The translations under genes were made by a program, and so were the position numbers. DNA of 64,000 nt from assembly GCA_963751795.1 (NCBI GenBank), contig CAVVVI010000002.1, forward strand, positions 620,001 to 684,000, read 5' to 3'. Below, one piece after another: positions 15,375 to 23,752 of this stretch. The DNA comes from BOG-908 sp963751795 (GTDB taxonomy: Bacteria; Pseudomonadota; Alphaproteobacteria; Acetobacterales; Acetobacteraceae). The notes beneath the pieces were generated by a model. It saw nothing but the letters and a program-made list of their open reading frames with translations, was not told the DNA's origin and searched no databases. Positions within the stretch are counted from its first letter, which is position 1. Every line of letters starts with the position of its first letter.

Positions 15375-16577
15375 CTACTTGGCCAGGCTGCCGACCCAGC
15401 GCCCCCATGCCGCGCGCTCGGCCGGCTTGTTGTTCGCCACGAACGAGAACTGGTAGTTCCCCTGCGCGTCGGTGTCCCAGATGTTGACGAACGAGATCGT
15501 CACACCCCGCTTGGCCGCATTGCTCAGTACGCCGCCGAGCCAGCGCGGAAAGGTGGGGTCGTCGGAGACATCGTTGCCGGGCTGCGAGTTGCCTGCACCA
15601 ACCTCGGGGATTGCGAACGGCTTGTGATGCGCCTGGGCGAAGGCGATCAGCCCGGCCAGGCTTTCGCTATGCCCATTGCTGCCGTCCAGCGACCATTGCG
15701 TGGCGGCCGGATAGCTCCAGTAATGCGCGCGGTTGCCGGGCTTGGCGATGAAGGCGGCCACGCTGTAATCCTCGTTGCCGCTGACCCAATCATGGTATTG
15801 CGCGCCGCTGCCGTCCGAGAACGGATACATGCCGCCGTAGATGTCGGCGCCGATCACGTCCACGCTCTGGTCGCCGGGATACATTGACTTCGTCGCCAGC
15901 GCGTTGCTGTAGTTCGTCACACCGGGGTTCCATACCACCACCATGCTCGCGCCCGCGCTGGCGGCCGCCTGATGCAGCACGGCGGCAATATGCCGGAAGG
16001 CGGCAACCCAGTCGGCCTGGCTCTGCGCATCGTCGCCGGCATACGTGTCGCCGCCGATGTTCATCTCCCAGCCGACGCGCATCACGAGCTGCTTGAAGCC
16101 CGCGCCCACCCAGGACTGCACGACGCCGCGAATCGCATTGTCGTAGCTGCCCGACGCGAATGTCTGGAATTGCTGATCGAAAGACGGCGAGCCGCCGGCC
16201 AGCGACGCCATCGGGAAGCCGATCACCGGGATCATGTGCCGCGCAACCGGCGATTGTGCGTTCGACCAGGCCTGCCACGATGCATTGCCGGCCCAGTTCG
16301 ACACGGGCTGGTATTTGTCGACGTAGACGTCGACCAACGTCGCCGGCGTGCCCATGGCGGACGCGAAGCTCTTGGCATTGGCCTCGAACGTCGCCTCGGC
16401 GCCCGCGTCGCTGCCGTTCGGATTGCTGAAGTAGCCGCCAAGCGCAAACGTTGCAGCCTGGGCCGGCAGCATCGCGGCGAGGCACGTCAATGCAGTCGCA
16501 CCCAGGCTGGTGCGGATCGCGCGCGACAGGCAGTGGGTGGCCGGCGATGCAGCAGAATTCATGTCTGGAAATGCCAT
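15375..16577 (-). CDS. Secreted GH26-like glycoside hydrolase
   Basis: A 400-residue exported protein with a signal peptide (about residues 1-42, ending AQA). The remainder is a (beta/alpha)8-type hydrolase resembling glycoside hydrolase family 26 (mannanase/endoglucanase): RVGWEMN, with the probable acid/base Glu, at about 167-173; VDVIGADIYGG at about 240-250; and FAIPEVG, with the probable nucleophile Glu, at about 322-328. The substrate cannot be read from sequence. I chose the ATG at 16577, which has GGGGAA upstream; an in-frame TTG lies one codon earlier. It stands alone, with no sugar transporter nearby. Confidence 0.75.
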   Translation of the reverse strand: MAFPDMNSAASPATHCLSRAIRTSLGATALTCLAAMLPAQAATFALGGYFSNPNGSDAGAEATFEANAKSFASAMGTPATLVDVYVDKYQPVSNWAGNASWQAWSNAQSPVARHMIPVIGFPMASLAGGSPSFDQQFQTFASGSYDNAIRGVVQSWVGAGFKQLVMRVGWEMNIGGDTYAGDDAQSQADWVAAFRHIAAVLHQAAASAGASMVVVWNPGVTNYSNALATKSMYPGDQSVDVIGADIYGGMYPFSDGSGAQYHDWVSGNEDYSVAAFIAKPGNRAHYWSYPAATQWSLDGSNGHSESLAGLIAFAQAHHKPFAIPEVGAGNSQPGNDVSDDPTFPRWLGGVLSNAAKRGVTISFVNIWDTDAQGNYQFSFVANNKPAERAAWGRWVGSLAK

Positions 16578-16810
16578 CAATCATGTTCCCCGAAGGCCGC
16601 CGGCGTAATTTCCGGCTGCCTCTAAGGTCGGGATGGCTACACAGACCCGTGATCGGTTGCAACGTGAACTTCGCGAAATCGTGAGATATCTGTGGATGTA
16701 ATGTATTCGACCCGTTTCGCGGACGGTGCGCAGCGTGCGTCGATCCGCATTGATCGTTGCGATATCGGCATCTGCATGCGGGTGCGAGCCGCCTTCACGC
16801 CGCAGTCCCT

Positions 16811-17371
16811 TCAGCGTGCCGTGGCACCCGGAACCCACAGCACGTCGCCCGCCGTGTTCAGCCGGCGCCCCAGCACGAACAGCAGATCGCTCATCCGGTT
16901 GAGCGCGCGCACGACCTCGCAATTCACCGCCGATTGCGCTGCCAGTTGCACCACGCGGCGTTCGGCGCGGCGCACCACCGTGCGTGCCAGATGCGCGTGT
17001 GCGGCGGCGGGTGTGCCACCCGGCAGCACGAAGCTGGTCAGCGGCGGCAGCCCCGCATTCACCAATGCCACCTCCGCATCCATGCGATCGGCCATGGCGG
17101 CGCCCACGCGCAGCCGTGTGCCGGCCTCGCCCGGCACGCACAGATCGGCGCCGATATCGAACAGATCGTTCTGCATGCGCGCCAGCATCGCATCGGCCTC
17201 GGCATCGTCGCCGGTGTGCAGCCGCAGTATGCCGATCGTGGCATTGGCCTCGTCCACGGTGCCGTAAGCCTCCACCCGCAGATCGGCCTTGTCCACGCGC
17301 GTGCCGTCGCCCAGCGAGGTCTGCCCGCCGTCGCCGCCGCGCGTCACCACCCGGTCGATGCGTACCATCAT
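16811..17371 (-). CDS. pduO: ATP:cob(I)alamin adenosyltransferase, PduO type
   Basis: Adenosylates cob(I)alamin to make coenzyme B12. The 186-residue protein has the PduO-type N-terminus (TRGGDGGQTSLGDGTRVDK), the contact VEAYGTVDEANA (about residues 33-44), and the signature RRAERRVVQLAAQSAVN (about 127-143) ending with YLNRMSDL-like ALNRMSDLLFVLGR. The ATG at 17371 overlaps the stop of the upstream ABC ATPase gene (ATGA). Last gene of the CDF-btuFCD operon, linking corrinoid uptake to cofactor activation. Confidence 0.92.
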   Translation of the reverse strand: MMVRIDRVVTRGGDGGQTSLGDGTRVDKADLRVEAYGTVDEANATIGILRLHTGDDAEADAMLARMQNDLFDIGADLCVPGEAGTRLRVGAAMADRMDAEVALVNAGLPPLTSFVLPGGTPAAAHAHLARTVVRRAERRVVQLAAQSAVNCEVVRALNRMSDLLFVLGRRLNTAGDVLWVPGATAR

Positions 17372-18048
17372 GCCTCTCCTGCAGGAACTACCAGCCGCCC
17401 GCTTGCATCCAGCGCCATGCCGAACGCGGCGGCGGCGGCCGGCAGCACGGCGCGCGGCGCGCCATCGGCCACCACGCGGCCTTCGGCCAGCACCAACATG
17501 CGGGTGGCGTGCGCGACTGCAAGCTCGATCGCGTGCAGCACGGCCACCACGCAGCGCCCCTCGCGCGCCAGCCGCGCCAGCAGCGCCATCACCGCATGGG
17601 CCGCGCGGGGATCGAGGTCGGCCACCGGCTCATCGAGCAGCAGCACCGGCGCGCCGCTGGCGATCGCGCGGGCCAGCATCACGCGGCGCGCCTGCCCGCC
17701 GGAGAGCGTGTCGATCCGCTGCGCGGCCAGATGCGCCACGCCGCAATCCGCCATGGCGCGCGCGATGGCGTGGGCATCGGCGTCGCGCCACGGAATGCGG
17801 CCCAGCGCCACCAGCTCGGCCACGCTCAGCGCCCAGGCGCAGCGCGCGCCCTGCTCCACATAGGCGACGCGCCTGGCATCGACGCGGCCGCCGGGCAGCA
17901 GGCCGGCCAGGGCGCGCAGCAGCGTTGTTTTGCCGGCGCCGTTGGGCCCGCACACGGCCACCAGCTCCCCGGCGCCGGCGTGGAAATCCACGCCCAGCAG
18001 CACGGGCCGCTGCCCCAGCGTTACCTGCAGGCCGGCCGCGCCGATCAT
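17368..18048 (-). CDS. btuD: Corrinoid/iron-complex ABC transporter ATPase (BtuD-like)
   Basis: A 226-residue ATPase of a type II importer. Walker A GPNGAGKTT (about residues 34-42), signature LSGGQARRV (about 116-124), Walker B VLLLDEPVADLDP (about 136-148) and the switch His (VLHAIE) are all visible. The call as a vitamin B12 importer rests on the adjacent btuC-, btuF- and adenosyltransferase genes; the ATPase alone would not distinguish B12 from haem or siderophores. The start (18048) overlaps the permease stop as ATGA. Confidence 0.85.
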   Translation of the reverse strand: MIGAAGLQVTLGQRPVLLGVDFHAGAGELVAVCGPNGAGKTTLLRALAGLLPGGRVDARRVAYVEQGARCAWALSVAELVALGRIPWRDADAHAIARAMADCGVAHLAAQRIDTLSGGQARRVMLARAIASGAPVLLLDEPVADLDPRAAHAVMALLARLAREGRCVVAVLHAIELAVAHATRMLVLAEGRVVADGAPRAVLPAAAAAFGMALDASGRLVVPAGEA

Positions 18049-18977
18049 GCCGCGCGCCGCGCGATGGCCACCAGGAACGGCGCGCCCAGCAGGGCCGTCA
18101 GCACGCCCAGCCGCGGCTCGCCCGAAAGCGGCAGCAGCAGCGGCAATGCGCGCGCGAGCACATCGGCCGCCAGCAGCAGCGCCGCCCCGCCGGCCAGGCT
18201 GGGCCATAGCAGCGCGCCCGGCCGCGCGCCGAACCACGGGCGCAGCAGATGCGGCACCACCAGGCCCACGAAGCCGATGCCGCCGGCCACCGCGGCGCCG
18301 CCGCCCACCGCCAGGCTGACGCCCAGCGCCGCCCACCGGAGCGTGGCCGCCGCCGGCACACCGAGGCTGGCCGCCGTCGCCTCGCCGAGGCTCAGCCCGT
18401 CCAGCCGCCGGCCGAGCGTCAGCAGCAACGCGCAGCCCGCTGCGATCACCGGCGCGGCCACGGCCAGATGCAGCAGCGTGCGATCCTCCAGCCCGCCCAT
18501 GAGCCAGAAGGTGATTTCGGCCAGCGCGAACGGATTGGGCGCCAGCGACAGCGCCAGGGCGATAGCCGCCGAGGCCACCGCCGAGAGGGCCACCCCGGCC
18601 AGGATCATCGCCGCGGCCGAAACGCCGCTGCCCAGCGTGCCCAGCAGCACGGCGCAGCCCACGGCAGCCCCCAGCAACGCGCCGGCCGGCAGCGCCAGCG
18701 GCCAGGCGGCCGCCAGGCCCCAGTAGAACACCCCCACCGCGCCGAAGGCCGCGCAGCCGCCGATGCCCAGCAGCCCCGGGTCGGCCAGCGGGTTGCGCAG
18801 CGCCCCCTGCAGCACGGCGCCCGACAGGCCCAGCCCGCCGCCCACCATTGCGGCCAGCAATGTACGCGGCACCCGGATCTGCCAGAACACCAACGCCCCC
18901 GGCGTGCCCAACCCGGCGGCGCCCACCAGCAGCGAGAGGGCCAGCAGCACCAGCACGGCGCCGCACAGCCACCTCAT
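18045..18977 (-). CDS. btuC: FecCD-family ABC permease (BtuC-like)
   Basis: A 310-residue inner-membrane permease of the FecCD/BtuC family with about ten membrane segments. The family motif RVPRTLLAAMVGGGLGLSGA is at about residues 35-54, with NPLADPGLLGIGGCAAFGAV following and GFVGLVVPHLLRP (about 235-247) as the coupling-helix region. It sits between the substrate-binding and ATPase genes, overlapping the latter. Substrate inferred from the operon to be a corrinoid. Confidence 0.86.
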   Translation of the reverse strand: MRWLCGAVLVLLALSLLVGAAGLGTPGALVFWQIRVPRTLLAAMVGGGLGLSGAVLQGALRNPLADPGLLGIGGCAAFGAVGVFYWGLAAAWPLALPAGALLGAAVGCAVLLGTLGSGVSAAAMILAGVALSAVASAAIALALSLAPNPFALAEITFWLMGGLEDRTLLHLAVAAPVIAAGCALLLTLGRRLDGLSLGEATAASLGVPAAATLRWAALGVSLAVGGGAAVAGGIGFVGLVVPHLLRPWFGARPGALLWPSLAGGAALLLAADVLARALPLLLPLSGEPRLGVLTALLGAPFLVAIARRAA

Positions 18978-18990
18978 CCGGCGCCCCGCT

Positions 18991-19800
18991 TCATCGGGCC
19001 AGCGCCGTCACCGCGGCCACGCTGTATGGCCCGGCGCAGGCGAGCAGCGGCGGCAGCACCACGCGGCGCGGCAGCCTGGCCACCGCCGGGTTCCAGGCGA
19101 GGTCGGTCGCCAACGAGGGGAAGCGCGGCGCCGTCTCGCTCACCAACAGGTCCGGCCGGGCCGCGAGCACCGCCTCGGTGCCCATGCGGCCGCCAGTGCC
19201 CACATTGTGCAGCCCCGCCGCCCGCAGCACCGCGTCGCCGAAGCTGCCCGGCCCGGCGGTCCAGCCGCCGGCCTCCCACAGCACGGCCCGGCGGCCGGGC
19301 GGCGATGCCGGGCGGATGGCGGCGAGCGCCCGCCACATGCCGCCCACCAATGCGCGCCCGCGGGCGGCAACCCCCAGCAGGCCCGCCACGCTGGCCACCT
19401 GCACGCCCACGGCGGCGAAATCCTGCGCCTCGGCCACCTGCACCACACGCACGCCGCGCTGCCGTAGCAGCGCCAGCGTGCCCTGCGCGCCGTATTGCCC
19501 GGCCAGCACCAGATCCGGGTGCAGCGCCAGCACCGCCTCGGCATCGGCGCGCACGCTGGGCAGCCTGGCAGCCTCAGCGGCCACGAAGCTCAGCGCCGGG
19601 TCGCGCGCCAGCGGCTCCAGGGCGGCCACCTGTTCGGGCGCCAGCAGCACCAGCAGCTGATCGGTGCACAGATTCAGCGAAACGACCTTGGCCTGCGCCA
19701 CCGGCGCCGCCACCGCGAGCCAGGCCGCCGCTGCCGCCAGCAGGCGGGCCCATTCAGGAGGCAACAGCCGCCCGGCAATCCAGTGCCACCGCGCCCACAT
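18991..19800 (-). CDS. btuF: Periplasmic corrinoid-binding protein (BtuF-like)
   Basis: Helical-backbone periplasmic binding protein of the TroA/BtuF class (269 residues). The signal peptide ends AQA (about residue 36), then KVVSLNLCTDQLLVLLAPEQVAALEPL, the usual start of this family, and HPDLVLAGQY with a second lobe from about residue 150. The start is uncertain: the ATG at 19800 has AAGG 6 nt upstream but overlaps the CDF gene by 47 bp, whereas a TTG at 19764 would reduce the overlap to 11 bp. Function in B12 uptake is inferred from neighbours. Confidence 0.8.
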   Translation of the reverse strand: MWARWHWIAGRLLPPEWARLLAAAAAWLAVAAPVAQAKVVSLNLCTDQLLVLLAPEQVAALEPLARDPALSFVAAEAARLPSVRADAEAVLALHPDLVLAGQYGAQGTLALLRQRGVRVVQVAEAQDFAAVGVQVASVAGLLGVAARGRALVGGMWRALAAIRPASPPGRRAVLWEAGGWTAGPGSFGDAVLRAAGLHNVGTGGRMGTEAVLAARPDLLVSETAPRFPSLATDLAWNPAVARLPRRVVLPPLLACAGPYSVAAVTALAR

Positions 19801-20674
19801 GCTTGGCCTTGTGCTCCGGTTCGACGTGGATGTTGACCACCAAATGGCCCATATCAGCCCGCAGCGCCGCCTCGATGGCGTCGCAGATCGCGTGCGAGGC
19901 ATCCACGCGCATGGCGCCGGGCACCACCAGGTGGAACTGCACGAAAGTGGTCCGCCCCGCCTGGCGGGCCTTGATGTCGTGCGCCTCGATGGCGCCGCCG
20001 CCATGGGCGGCCAGCACGGCGGCAATGCGTTCCACCGTGCCATCGGCCGGCGCCGCGTCCATCAGCCCGCCTACCGATTCGCCGATCAGGTGCACGCCCG
20101 ACCACAGCACGTAGATCGCGGTCGCGGCACCCACCAGCGCATCCAGCCGCAGCACGCCGGTCAGCAGCACCAGCCCCACGCCGGCAATCACGCCGAAGCT
20201 GGTGACCACGTCGCCCATCAGGTGGCGCGCATCGCCGCGCAAGGCGGGCGAGCGCGCGCGCCGCGCCGCGCCGAACAGCACCCACGCCCAGGCGGCGTTC
20301 ACCGCGGTGGCGCCCAGATTCAGCCCCACGCCCAGCCCGGCGGCTGCCAGCACATGCGGATGGTGCCAGGCGCGCCAGGCGTGCTGCAGGATACTGACCG
20401 CCGCCACCACGATCAGCACGCCCTCGACCACGGCGGCCACGAACTCCGCCTTGTCGTGGCCGTACGGGTGGTTCTCGTCGGCCGGCTGGTCGGCGAACCG
20501 CAGCGCGGCCAGCGCCACCATCGAGGCGGCCACGTTGACCACCGTTTCCAGCGCGTCCGAGTAAAACGCGGCGCTGCCGGTGACGTGCCAGGCCGCCGCC
20601 TTGAGGGCCAGCACCAGCAGCCCGACGGCGATGCTGGCGGTGGCGATTCGGGTGACCTGCGTCATACGTCGCAT
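19754..20674 (-). CDS. CDF cation transporter (FieF-like)
   Basis: A 306-residue cation diffusion facilitator. Membrane segments occupy about residues 10-210, with metal-site motifs YSDALETVVN in TM2 and DARHLMGDVVTS in TM5, the HPYGHDKAEF loop, and a C-terminal cytoplasmic dimerisation domain (about 215-290) with VNIHVEPEHKAKH. It probably exports a divalent cation (Zn, Fe, Co or Mn cannot be separated from sequence). It is the first gene of the operon leading into btuF-btuC-btuD-pduO, an odd partner for a vitamin importer unless it handles cobalt. A Zur-box-like sequence lies about 100 bp upstream. Confidence 0.86.
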   Translation of the reverse strand: MRRMTQVTRIATASIAVGLLVLALKAAAWHVTGSAAFYSDALETVVNVAASMVALAALRFADQPADENHPYGHDKAEFVAAVVEGVLIVVAAVSILQHAWRAWHHPHVLAAAGLGVGLNLGATAVNAAWAWVLFGAARRARSPALRGDARHLMGDVVTSFGVIAGVGLVLLTGVLRLDALVGAATAIYVLWSGVHLIGESVGGLMDAAPADGTVERIAAVLAAHGGGAIEAHDIKARQAGRTTFVQFHLVVPGAMRVDASHAICDAIEAALRADMGHLVVNIHVEPEHKAKHVGAVALDCRAAVAS

Positions 20675-20775
20675 GGTCTAGCAGCAGACGGCCCGGCGGG
20701 ACACCAATTCAGGGCCGAGCGCGCCGCTCCGGCGGCAGAAAACCCTTCCGCCTGCCCAGGCGCGCAGCTATGATG

Positions 20776-20787
20776 ATGTCGTAACAT
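20776..20787. promoter_or_regulatory. Second Zur-box-like sequence between divergent genes
   Basis: ATGTCGTAACAT matches the 2761-2772 palindrome at 10 of 12 positions and keeps the outer ATGT/ACAT half-sites. It lies in the divergent gap between the CDF operon and the sterol-desaturase-like gene, 16 bp from the latter's GTG start. Regulatory function is inferred. Confidence 0.35.
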
Positions 20788-20802
20788 TCCCGCGGGACCG
20801 CA

Positions 20803-21882
20803 GTGCGACGCCTGGCCTCACGCCTCTTCAGCCCGGACGCCCGCTTCGCCACCCTGGCCCTGCTGACCGCGCTGCCCGTGGTGGTGATAAAATGGCGCGC
20901 GCTGGTCATTGCCGGCCGATCGCTGCTGCTGGCCCCCGGCTCCAGCTTCTCGCTGGTCTCGCTCGGCGCGGCCCTGCTGGTGGCCGCCGCCAGCATCGCG
21001 CTGCAGCGCTGGGCGCGCGGCCGCCGCCTTTCCTGGCGCCTGCTGCGCCGCGCGCTGTTCCCGCGCTGGCTCACTCATAGCGCGTCGACGCGCACCGATC
21101 TCGGCTACCTGCTGCTCAACAATTTGGCCACCGGCGCCATGATCGGCTGGGCGCTGTTCTCGTTCCCGGTGGTCGCGGGCTGGACGCACGCTGCGCTGGT
21201 GGCCCGCCTGGGCCCGGCACCGGCGCCGCCGATGGGCCCGCTGGCCACCGATTGCGCGGTCACCGTGTTCATGTTCCTGGCCTACGAGTTCGCCTATTGG
21301 CTCGACCATTTCCTCAGCCACAAGGTGCCGCTGCTGTGGGAATTCCACCGCGTGCACCACACTGCCGAGACGCTCTCGCCGCTGACGGTGTTCCGCGTGC
21401 ACCCGGTGGAGTCGCTGAAATTCTACAACATCGGGGTGCTGGTCATCGCCCCGGCTGGCGCCCTGGCTGCCTATGCGCTCGGGCGGCCGAGCCAGGGCTG
21501 GCTGCTGGGCGGCGCCAACGTCATCTTCATCGCGCTGGTCTGCCTGACCGGCCACCTGCAGCACTCGCATGTGTGGATCGCCTTCACCGGTCCGCTCGGC
21601 CGCGTGTTCTGCAGCCCGGCCCACCACCAGCTGCACCATTCCGCCAACCCGGAGCATTTCGGCCGCAACCTGGGCAGCGGCCTGGCGGTATTCGATTGGA
21701 CGTTCGGCACGCTGCTGATGCCCACCCGGCAACGGCAGAAGCTGGTGTTCGGCGTGGAGCCCGGGCAGGCGAGCCCGCACACCATCACCGGCGCGCTGGT
21801 GACGCCGTTCACCCGTGCCTGGGGGCTGCGGCCGCGCGCTGCCCCGTTTCCGCCACAACTCGAAACTATACCGCCTGCATGA
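20803..21882 (+). CDS. Sterol desaturase / fatty acid hydroxylase family membrane protein
   Basis: A 359-residue membrane protein of the di-iron fatty acid hydroxylase superfamily. The histidine clusters are present: HFLSH, HRVHH (both about residues 168-187) and HQLHH (about 277-281), with hydrophobic segments between. Members oxidise lipid carbons (sterols, carotenoids, hopanoids, fatty acids); the substrate here is unknown. The start is a GTG at 20803. The stop overlaps the next gene as ATGA, so the two are coupled, hinting at a shared membrane-lipid role. Confidence 0.85.
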   Translation: MRRLASRLFSPDARFATLALLTALPVVVIKWRALVIAGRSLLLAPGSSFSLVSLGAALLVAAASIALQRWARGRRLSWRLLRRALFPRWLTHSASTRTDLGYLLLNNLATGAMIGWALFSFPVVAGWTHAALVARLGPAPAPPMGPLATDCAVTVFMFLAYEFAYWLDHFLSHKVPLLWEFHRVHHTAETLSPLTVFRVHPVESLKFYNIGVLVIAPAGALAAYALGRPSQGWLLGGANVIFIALVCLTGHLQHSHVWIAFTGPLGRVFCSPAHHQLHHSANPEHFGRNLGSGLAVFDWTFGTLLMPTRQRQKLVFGVEPGQASPHTITGALVTPFTRAWGLRPRAAPFPPQLETIPPA

Positions 21883-23270
21883 AGCCGATCGAGCACGCCC
21901 TGGTATCGCCCGTCGCACCGCTTCGGCCTGCCGCGCCGCGGCGCGCTGCCCCGGCGCTGGCCTGCCTGCTCGTGCTCGCCGTGGCTGCGTGCGCCACTCA
22001 GCCGCCGCCGGGCGTCAGCCCGGATCTGCTGGCCGCGCGCGCCAGCGCCGACCCCGCGCACGCGCTGGACCTCCTGCGCCAGCAGGGCGAACGCTTCGCG
22101 CACGTGCCGTTCCTGCCCGGCAACCAGACCAAGCTCCTGATCAACGGCCCGACCGCGTTCGCCGCACTCGCCGAGGCCATTCGCGGCGCGCGCACCCGCA
22201 TCGACATGGAGACCTACGAGTTCGACAAGCAGGCCGGCGGCCAATTCGCCACGCTGCTGGCCGAGGCGCGGCAGCGCGGCGTCGAGGTCAACCTGATCTA
22301 CGACGCCTGGGGCAGCAGCGACACGCCGAGTGAAATCTTTACGCAACTGCGCCAGGCCGGCGTGCGCGTGCTGGAATACAACCCCCTCGCGCCCAACAGC
22401 CGCGTGCCGATCGACCTGAACGCGCGCGACCACCGCAAGCTGCTCTGCGTGGATGGCGCCCTGGCCATCACCGGCGGCGTCAACATCAGCCGCGTCTATG
22501 AAAACGCGCCCACGCCGGCCGCCCGCCAAGCGGCAGCCCGGCCCGATGCGGCGCCCAAGGCCACCACCGACGATCCCAACGACGAAGCCTGGCGCGATAC
22601 CGACGTGCGAATCGTGGGCCCCGTCACGGCGCAGTTCGAAACCTATTTCATGCAGACCTGGCGCGCCCAGCACGGCCCGCCGCTTGCCCCGCCGCCCGCC
22701 GCGCCGGCGCCCGCACCCGGTGGCGTGCTGGTGCAGGCGATCGACGGTGCACCCGACAACGGCAAGCCGCTGATCTACCGCACGCTGCTGGCCGCCATGG
22801 CGCTCTCGCAGCATTCCGTCCACCTCACCACCGGCTTCTTCGTCCCCACGCCAGACATGGTACGCGGCCTGCAGGAAGCGGCGCGCCGCGGCGTAGATGT
22901 GGACGTGATCGTGCCAGGCCGCAGCACCAGCAGCATGGCGCTCGCCGGCGGCCGCGCCAGCTACCAGGATCTGCTGGATGCCGGCGTGAAGATCCACGAA
23001 TTCCAGGGCCGCGTCCTGCACGCCAAAACCGCCGTGATCGACGGCGCCTGGACGGCCATCGGCTCGTCCAACCTGGATTGGCGCAGCACCGTCTGGAACA
23101 ACGAGATCGACGCCATCATCCTCTCGCCGGCCTTCGGCGGCGAGATGGAACAGGTATTCGTGGCCGACATCGCGGTTTCGAAAACAATCGAGCCGGCGCA
23201 ATGGGCGCGCCGCGGCCTGGCCGAACGCCTGGCCGAACTGCGCGCCCGGATTATGGCCAAGCTGCTGTAG
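21879..23270 (+). CDS. Phospholipase D / cardiolipin synthase-like lipoprotein
   Basis: A 463-residue PLD-superfamily protein with a lipoprotein signal (lipobox ending AAC, Cys38). Both HKD motifs are intact: HRKLLCVDG (first, about residue 187) with following ITGGVN, and LHAKTAVIDG (second, about residue 380) with IGSSN. An Ala/Pro-rich insert lies between the halves (about 268-285). The family includes cardiolipin synthases and phospholipases; the lipid anchor suggests activity at the periplasmic face of a membrane. It is translationally coupled (ATGA) to the desaturase-like gene. Confidence 0.86.
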   Translation: MKPIEHALVSPVAPLRPAAPRRAAPALACLLVLAVAACATQPPPGVSPDLLAARASADPAHALDLLRQQGERFAHVPFLPGNQTKLLINGPTAFAALAEAIRGARTRIDMETYEFDKQAGGQFATLLAEARQRGVEVNLIYDAWGSSDTPSEIFTQLRQAGVRVLEYNPLAPNSRVPIDLNARDHRKLLCVDGALAITGGVNISRVYENAPTPAARQAAARPDAAPKATTDDPNDEAWRDTDVRIVGPVTAQFETYFMQTWRAQHGPPLAPPPAAPAPAPGGVLVQAIDGAPDNGKPLIYRTLLAAMALSQHSVHLTTGFFVPTPDMVRGLQEAARRGVDVDVIVPGRSTSSMALAGGRASYQDLLDAGVKIHEFQGRVLHAKTAVIDGAWTAIGSSNLDWRSTVWNNEIDAIILSPAFGGEMEQVFVADIAVSKTIEPAQWARRGLAERLAELRARIMAKLL

Positions 23271-23276
23271 CGCCGC

Positions 23277-23591
23277 TCAGGGATGCGGCCGGCCGGCATC
23301 GGTGGGCTGCATTACCTGGCCGCTGATCGCGTCCTGCCCGGTCTCGGCCTGCCCGCCCAACGTCTTGTAGGCCGTGCCGTCATAGGCGGGCGAAACCGGT
23401 GCGTCCGCCGTCACCGGCACGCCGAGCACGCGGCCGGACGGCACTGGCGCGGCGGCCTCCTTGCGCCGGGCCGGGACGGGCGGCGGCGGCAGCGGCGCGA
23501 TCGTCGTGCGGTTCGGCGGGCCGGCCGGCTGGGCTTGCGCGCTGCCGAGCATTGCGAGGCTGGCGCCGATGATGGTCAGGCGGTTTCGCAT
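23277..23591 (-). CDS. Small exported Pro-rich protein, unknown function
   Basis: A 104-residue protein with a clear signal peptide (cleavage after AQA, about residue 21) and a Pro/Ala-rich mature part containing PLPPPPVPARRKE. No domain is recognised. The ATG at 23591 has AGGAG 7 nt upstream. It lies convergent to the PLD gene and downstream of the btuB terminator, so it is probably a separate unit. Confidence 0.6.
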   Translation of the reverse strand: MRNRLTIIGASLAMLGSAQAQPAGPPNRTTIAPLPPPPVPARRKEAAAPVPSGRVLGVPVTADAPVSPAYDGTAYKTLGGQAETGQDAISGQVMQPTDAGRPHP

Positions 23592-23657
23592 GGTTGTTCT
23601 CCTGGTCGGGTTTGGCTTGAACGCTTTTGGAGGCAAGGACAGGCTTCTTTTTCGAGA

Positions 23658-23680
23658 AGAAGCAAAAAGCTTTTGCTTCT
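23658..23680 (-). terminator. Terminator downstream of btuB
   Basis: Perfect 10-bp inverted repeat AGAAGCAAAA / TTTTGCTTCT with a 3-nt loop, adjoining a second overlapping hairpin (CTTCTT / AAGAAG at 23644-23662). It is AT-rich against a G+C-rich background and lies 73 bp after the btuB stop. The minus-strand transcript would continue into a T-rich tract. Confidence 0.7.
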
Positions 23681-23752
23681 GGCGCTTGCGGTGAGGTGCG
23701 TGGCGACCATGGGGCTTGATCTTGTTGCGTGCGGGAACGCGCATGGTTTTCG

